Source: Anoplolepis gracilipes (Eukaryota; Arthropoda; Insecta; Hymenoptera; Formicidae). From it: a stretch of DNA of 64,000 nucleotides. This document shows, piece after piece, positions 58,601-64,000 of the stretch. Location of the stretch: contig NC_132971.1 of NCBI RefSeq assembly GCF_047496725.1, forward strand, positions 186,001 to 250,000, given 5' to 3'. Each line of letters begins with the position of its first letter. Position 1 is the first letter of the stretch. The notes under the pieces were generated by a model. It did no database searches and was not told where the DNA came from. It was given only the letters and a program-made list of their open reading frames with translations. The position numbers and the translations under genes were made by a program.

Positions 58601-59154
58601 TCCGTTCGGAGAAAATTTCGGCATCAAATAACGAAGCAGATAGATTATTTGGAGATGCTGTCAATACAACGAAGAAAGCACTCTCGTCAGTTCAAGAACG
58701 ACCATCTTTATCTTCGAAGAACATGAGAATAATGCAAACATCGGATAAAAAAATGTTGACTTTTGAAAATCAAATTCTACTGGAGAAACTTAAGCAACTC
58801 GCTGAAATTAGAACGGACGACGATTTTGTACAAGTAAAGAGGAATAAGTCAAATTCTAACAGAATGTCACAACATCAAAATTTTAATGCATCGTCACTGA
58901 ATATTGATGAATTAAAAAAGATCGCCAACGTTATGACTGAAAACAAAACTCTAAAAAATGCAAATTTAAGAATCACATTCAGTCGCGATGATGTGGCAAT
59001 ATTTACAAAAATACTAAATAAGATTCCCCCCTGTCCTACCGATGAAACAAATGAGACGCTTACAACGATACGACCAGATTTCAGCAAGACTCCTCGAAGT
59101 AATAATTATAGAACTGCGCGCTCAAACGTGCCTAAACGAGTAAAAGAATATTAA
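49628..59154 (+). CDS. uncharacterised type II membrane protein with a SEA domain and a long hydrophilic stalk
   Basis: No named orthologue recognised. Six coding exons join in phase to 1,142 residues: 49628-49714, 54945-55107, 55284-55307 (24 nt), 55382-55497, 55598-55835 and 56354-59154. A short cytoplasmic N-terminus (MTSMCSSRKSH) is followed by one membrane span (about 57-82, MLIISSILVLIAVLAIAGLA) with basic residues before it. A SEA-like domain follows (about 92-209, with FENGTLKVFFRLYLD). The rest is a stalk of about 930 residues rich in Ser, Thr, Asn, Asp and Lys with many N-glycosylation sequons. The topology predicts a type II cell-surface or shed protein. The stop follows RSNVPKRVKEY. 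Intron 1 is 5.2 kb. Family context: SEA domains occur on mucins and membrane serine proteases, but no protease domain is present here. Confidence 0.75.
49715..54944 (+). other. 5.2-kb first intron of the SEA-domain gene
   Basis: AT-rich intron with no nested gene that I can support. It contains a large inverted repeat (53795-54373) and T/A homopolymer runs, with the usual acceptor (ctcattacag) before 54945. Segments near 50630-51060 and 52100-52290 have more balanced composition and might be regulatory. Confidence 0.5.
53795..54373. mobile_element. element with about 150-bp terminal inverted repeats
   Basis: The left arm (53795-53941) begins AAATCATTAAATGATTTCAG and includes TCTAAAACATTGCAAT and TCTAAACAATAT. 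The right arm (54222-54373) is its inverse, ending in CATTTAATGATTT. About 280 bases of AT-rich DNA separate the arms. It is likely a non-autonomous DNA transposon. No open frame. Confidence 0.8.
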
Positions 59155-60800
59155 TGCATTAGAGTTTGAATAACTTAACAGTAAGAGAATTTAAAAGGTA
59201 CAAAGTTTCTAATAATTTTGTTTTTTTGCTGTTATTCTTTAATTTTGTTTTTGCTTTTTTATTGTTTTTTTTTTTTTTTAATTTTATTTAAAGGACGTAT
59301 ATATAGTGTTGTCAGACGTCAATGCTGTCGCGCGACTGGTTGTCTACCTATCTCACAAACGGTTCAGAGTCGCATAATTCTTTAACAATGCATCGAAAGA
59401 CACGGCTTTCTTAACAAAAAAATTGATGAATAATATTTTCCTGAACTTTGTCTCATGAATTCTGAAATACCTTTATATACTAGTTGACAAATGCTGAGAA
59501 CAGAATTATATTGTTTTGCAGAAAATGTAATTTTTACTTTAGAAATTTATACTCTAGCAATTGACAATTATAGTATATATTTATTCACATTTATTTTTGA
59601 TGCACCATATAAAATAATTATTTTATTATTAAAGACAAAGGTAAAGTGCAAGAAAAAAACATTTTTGTAGCATAAAATATGTATTTCTATCGGTATAAAA
59701 TTATTATAAAATTTAATTTAAAACTGCTTAATTTCAATAATACTAATAACTTTTAGAATATTTTTAAAAATAATAATCTGAAAAAAATAATTTGAAAATT
59801 CAAATCCTGTATTTTAAGTTCATATTATATATTTTTAATTTCCATAATCATATTTTTTTCAGTGAAGAAATTTGTGTAAAGAGAGATAAAAGCAGAAGAG
59901 CATAATATTAACAATTGTGAATCAAATGTGGCAGCTTCAACAGAGCGAGTTAAATGCTTTGCGGAAAAAATATAGATTTTCAAAGAATGATTATATTACA
60001 ATTATAATGGAAATTGATAGACGAAATGACTGTAAATAGCATATAGAAGATTCTTTAATTTTAATGGTTTTGATATATTAACAGAAATTTAAAATCATGT
60101 ACAGTTAATGATAACAAAATAGATTTAAGTACTTACATGAAAATGTCATCAATACAATTATTTATTCAATAATCTCATTGTATTATTAATAAATCCGTAC
60201 ACAGTTTAGTAACAAATAATCACTTTTCATAGACCGCACGATTGAAATTTAAAGAAATTTGCATCGATAAGATGGTTATAATACAATAATTTGATTGTGT
60301 ATGCACTTGTACGACACTTGTTGTTTATACACTTACTTTTCATATATTTAATCATAAAATGTTCGATAAAAAAGACTGACTACTCCATTATTTTTAATGG
60401 CTTTTGCACATATGTACGACAATAGAATAAAATGCAGTAGCCAATCAGCTTCTTGCTCTTCTAGGGATAACAGATAAGTATGATCGGTGAGAAGCCTGCG
60501 AGGGGCTACGTTTTTCATACAACTAAGTTTTTTGCTAGCGCCAACTAGATTCATTTTAGAGCTGGCGGAACTACATGACCGGATTTACTTTTCGCTTACA
60601 CGGTAAAACGACCGATTGATTTATATTCGTGCTAGATCCATAATTGTGAATCTGATAAGTGCGAAAATATATTATGAGTTTATTAATATATTTTATTATA
60701 TATTAATTTAGCTGCGCGTAATCTTTTTTTCATTTTAATACATATTGTGGATAATAATAAATATATGTACTGTTACAGAAATTATTAAAATTATTTTATG

Positions 60801-60836
<36 letters not shown>

Positions 60837-61195
60837 ACATGAAGAACATTATCCTCGCAAGAGGGGGGGGGGGTGGAAGAGAGAGAGAGAGAGAAATAAT
60901 AACTTTACTTTCAACAAATTAAATTTGTTTGAGAGTGAAATTTATGCAGGCAACGATTTTATTTTCTTCTTTTTAATATTTATTTAAATTTATCTGATTT
61001 TATTAAATAATCACATATATAAATATAGAATAGTTTTATAAATTTAAAAAAAAAACCATTTTTAAATAGACTCTTTTATAAAACTTATATAAAAGTCTTT
61101 ATCTCTGAGTCTCTGAATCATCTTCCTTATATCATCGAGGTCGAATAATAATGTTATTATTTTATTTCAGAATCTTTTTAAATGTATTTTAACAT
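59155..61195. other. SEA-gene 3' flank and intergenic DNA
   Basis: Contains the presumed SEA-gene 3' UTR. A 37-codon open frame at 59926-60039 (MWQLQQSELNALRKKYRFSK…) follows a good acceptor-like sequence, but nothing else supports it as a gene. Further right are a TA run (about 60806-60834), a G13/GA block (about 60862-60894) and AT-rich DNA. Confidence 0.45.
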
Positions 61196-61239
61196 ATTAA
61201 GTTTTATCGCGTAGTATCGTCGTATTATTATTATGTATA

Positions 61240-61450
61240 TTATTGTCGCGAGAAACGTTTACGGCGCGCTCGACTCCGAGATGATCACGAAACGCGAGAC
61301 GCGAGACGCACGTGCCGGCGTTAGCGCCGGAGTAAAGACACGTGCGCGCACTACGCCCATCGGACGTAGGACTCGATATGAATGACTCGCGGCTGTCAGC
61401 TGTCACGTATGCAGCGTATCTCCCCCACTCTTACTGCGCAACGCATGACG
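61240..61450. promoter_or_regulatory. CpG-dense island, possible promoter or regulatory element
   Basis: About 210 bases of GC-rich, CpG-dense sequence in AT-rich surroundings. It contains a perfect six-base-pair hairpin CCGGCG-ttag-CGCCGG (about 61315-61330), several ACGTG cores and a full TGACGTCA cAMP-response-type palindrome (about 61447-61454). No coding frame is convincing. It could be a promoter for an unseen noncoding or downstream transcript, or a distal element. Confidence 0.45.
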
Positions 61451-62913
61451 TCAAGAAGAATGGAGGATATGCTCTTTCTCTCTCTTTCCCTCTTTCTTCT
61501 TGCGTTAAAACAATAAAATAGACATTATACTACGTGATAAAATTTAATACATTAAAATATCTACATAAAATGATTTTAAAATACATAAAATTCCTCGGCT
61601 AAAATAATTCGATACATTTCAACATATTTAACGCGCTAATGAACATATATTGTAACGAAAATTGAATCAATGATGTTAACAATTGTTTGTGAAAAATAGA
61701 GAAATCTTCTATTATGGACACACGTATATACATATTTATTAGACATAACTAAAATGTACTAAATGTATTAATAGTGAAAAATATGTATAAAAAAAATTGT
61801 ATTGAGTATAAATAATATACAATTACAAATTATTATGACTCTATGCTATTGTAGAAATTTGTCACGATATATTAAATAAATATTCTAAACTCTTGTTGTA
61901 ACTATTTAATTTCAATATATTACATGTGCATGTTCCTTTTTTTCTACCAAAAAAAAGAGGGAGAGAGAGAAAGAGAGAGAGAGAGAGAAAGAAGAATAGA
62001 TATTCTATTATTTTACTTTATTCTATCATTATTAGTCTTAGAAAATTTATTAAATACAATTTAATGTTTAAATATTTATTACGAAAATATTTTTTATTAT
62101 ATATATTGCTGTTTATTATAGATTGTTCTATTTAATTATTTATTCGGTTAACAGTTAAAATACAAAAATTTTGATTTCAATGTTAGTTTTATTTAGTTTA
62201 TAAAAGAATTTTAATCATAATAGATAATTATATAATATTAACAATATAATTAACAAATGATTACAACAAAATAATTATAACAAATGATTTACATGAGTCA
62301 AAAAATATTTGAGAATTATAAATTTTTATAAAGTTTTTTTAAATAACGTAGCAAACAATTTTTTTCAAATAAAGCTTAACAAACAGTTAAAACTTGGATT
62401 ATATATTATATTATATTATATTCGTTAAATAATGTTCATCCTATATGAATGGATATATATCGTTGTTTAGTATAATATCATTTAGTATATATTATAGAAA
62501 TTTATCACGCACAGCTAACAAAACATTAATAAATTTATAAAATATTTTCATATTTTTGATCCACAATAATCGTGAATAGCACGGACATAAACCAAATCGA
62601 TGTTTTATCGCAGTGGCTATGGCTACGTAGTTTCAGGCAACTGTAAAATAGATATATGTGCCGCTAGTGTGCAATGTTTTCAGGTATCTTATACTGATAT
62701 TACATGTGTCGTATAAGAAATTTTTCAAGCCTGTTGATTGGCTGCAGAATAGTGAGTTTTCAACTCTCTAGAAATTTTCTATCTTACAACCAATCAATAG
62801 CAATAATATTAGCTTTATGAAAAGAGGTGTAACATATTTCCGCGTCTCGTTCATTATATGATTCATGTTCAAAAAGGCGTGCAACATGCTTGTCAAATAG
62901 AAAAAAACGAAAA
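61451..62913. other. FIP1 upstream DNA
   Basis: AT-rich with a GA-rich stretch (about 61957-61992). A short imperfect inverted repeat around TTGATTGGCTGC…CAACCAATCAATAG (about 62733-62800) lies just upstream of the FIP1 start codon. It is in the likely promoter and provides a CCAAT/ATTGG pair. No gene is visible. Confidence 0.4.
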
Positions 62914-64000
62914 ATGGCGGACGAAAATGAAGATCAGTGGTTGTATGGAGATTCTACCGATGGAAAGGAGTATACCAATATACAATCAGAGATTCAGCAA
63001 CATGATTCAACCAAAATTCAAGATAAATCTCAAATTCAAGAGGATCATAAAATGGAGGGAATTAATGAAACGCCATCCGAAGTAGACATAACCTCTCTTG
63101 TTCATTATATATAATTTAATTTTTTTTCGCAAAATACACACACTTTACGCAAAGATATTTTAATTATATTTATTTTAACTTTGAACATCTATATTTATTT
63201 TTTTTTTTTTAATAATCTGCTTGCTTGCTTTAACAGAGTAGTTAATTCTGTGTGTAATATTTAATACAGTAAACAAAAATTGCACAGTATGTAAATAAAA
63301 GAAAAATTAATAGCTTGATAAAATGTAGCTTTTGTTTGAATTGTATATGCTTTTTCTTTTTTTATTTTTTATATATTTCTTTTTTGTGTATTCACTTTGA
63401 TATTGTTAACATATATACATTTATTTCTATCAGATGCAGGAGGATATTGGTTCCCCTATTGATAATGGTGAAGAATCCTCTTCATTGAACAATATACAGG
63501 AAGAGAATAATGTAGATGCAAATAAGAATGGGACTAGAGAAGTTTCTAGCCAAGAAGACGGCGAAGCGGCCAGTGACTCTGATTCTGATGATGATGTACA
63601 TGTTGTGATTGGTGATATCAAATCGACACCGGCATATGGTAGTTTAAATATCAAGAGAGGAGGACTGTTGACCAATGCATCTGGCGTACCAGATAAATTA
63701 AGCAAACAGCCGGGAAAGTTCAGTATAGATGAGTTTGAAACTATTGGAGTTATCAATGGGATACCTGCTCATGAATATAATTTAGATCAATTAGAGGATA
63801 AACCATGGAGACAACCTGGTGCGGATATTACGGATTACTTTAATTATGGCTTTAATGAGGAAACTTGGAGGGCATATTGCGAACGTCAGAAACGGATGCG
63901 AAGCGAGTCAGGAGTGGGATTGATCTTGAATGCGGGAGGTAGCGGTGGTAACGCTGGCAGTATGAGAATACCTCAAGTGGCGATAACCAATGATAATAGT
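62914..64000 (+). CDS. FIP1: pre-mRNA 3'-end processing factor FIP1 (5' part)
   Basis: Subunit of the nuclear cleavage and polyadenylation specificity factor that links poly(A) polymerase to the AAUAAA-recognition module. Visible exons are 62914-63081 (56 codons, MADENEDQWLYGDSTDGKEY) and 63434 to the window edge (189 codons). The join is in phase: GAA, then a gtagac donor, then tatcag before ATGCAGGAG. An acidic N-terminal region with an SDSDSDDD run precedes the Fip1 signature INGIPAHEYNLDQLEDKPWR, GADITDYFNYGFNEETWRAY and CERQKRMR (about 185-225). The open frame continues past position 64000, so the gene is truncated by the window. The expected Pro-rich and Arg-rich C-terminal regions are not seen. 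Confidence 0.93.

Noticed and set aside
59125..59160. A donor-like sequence (cgagtaaaag) just before the SEA-protein stop, suggesting a longer protein
   Set aside because: Joining it to the best downstream acceptor (before 59864) gives an immediate stop. No protease or other extracellular domain occurs before the next gene.
61197..61406. Minus-strand 69-codon open frame in the CpG island
   Set aside because: The composition is explained by CpG-rich DNA and there is no recognisable motif. A regulatory explanation is simpler.

Overview
This window looks like an AT-rich insect nuclear chromosome segment, most likely from a hymenopteran such as an ant. That placement is an inference from protein similarity, base composition and gene structure. 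The genes are intron-containing orthologues of conserved animal proteins, the introns and intergenic DNA are strongly AT-biased, and microsatellites and small hairpin DNA transposons are abundant. No bacterial-type features, tRNAs, rRNAs or CRISPR arrays were seen.

Layout from left to right. A possible last coding exon of a gene entering from the left lies at 686-873 (+). The U2 snRNP-associated SURP protein U2SURP/SR140 (2059-9913, -) is interrupted by a pure (TG)n tract of about 1.55 kb. The single-exon BLCAP orthologue follows (11032-11274, +), then ribosomal protein S10 (13467-14013, -), a small protein with two RRM-like segments (15481-16301, -) and cytosolic malate dehydrogenase MDH1 (17657-20226, +). 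The E3 ubiquitin ligase HECTD1 (22791-35427, -) has 20 coding exons, about 2,560 residues, ankyrin, SUN-like, MIB and HECT regions, and microsatellite-filled introns. The gap-gene transcription factor hunchback (39618-41664, -) is followed by about 8 kb of DNA rich in nested hairpin transposons and some GC-richer islands. An unrecognised type II membrane protein with a SEA domain and a long Ser/Thr/Asn-rich stalk lies at 49628-59154 (+). The 5' part of the polyadenylation factor FIP1 (62914-64000, +) runs off the right edge.

The genes do not form a pathway. They are a housekeeping cluster (splicing, translation, central metabolism, ubiquitin ligation, mRNA 3'-end formation) around one developmental regulator. 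The exon models were derived by hand from splice signals and checked for phase: U2SURP, RpS10, MDH1, HECTD1, hunchback, the SEA protein and the visible part of FIP1 each give one continuous frame.

The items most worth a second look are: the giant (TG)n intron in U2SURP and a symmetric 87-nt extra exon in the same gene; a (CGCA)n CpG-dense intron, a 36-nt microexon beside a 150-nt CU-repeat, and a GC-AG intron in HECTD1; a hammerhead-ribozyme-like core in the loop of a long palindrome near 16.5 kb; several unrelated hairpin transposons that share CCAAT/ATTGG motifs; the foldback-element cluster upstream of hunchback; and the SEA-domain protein itself.
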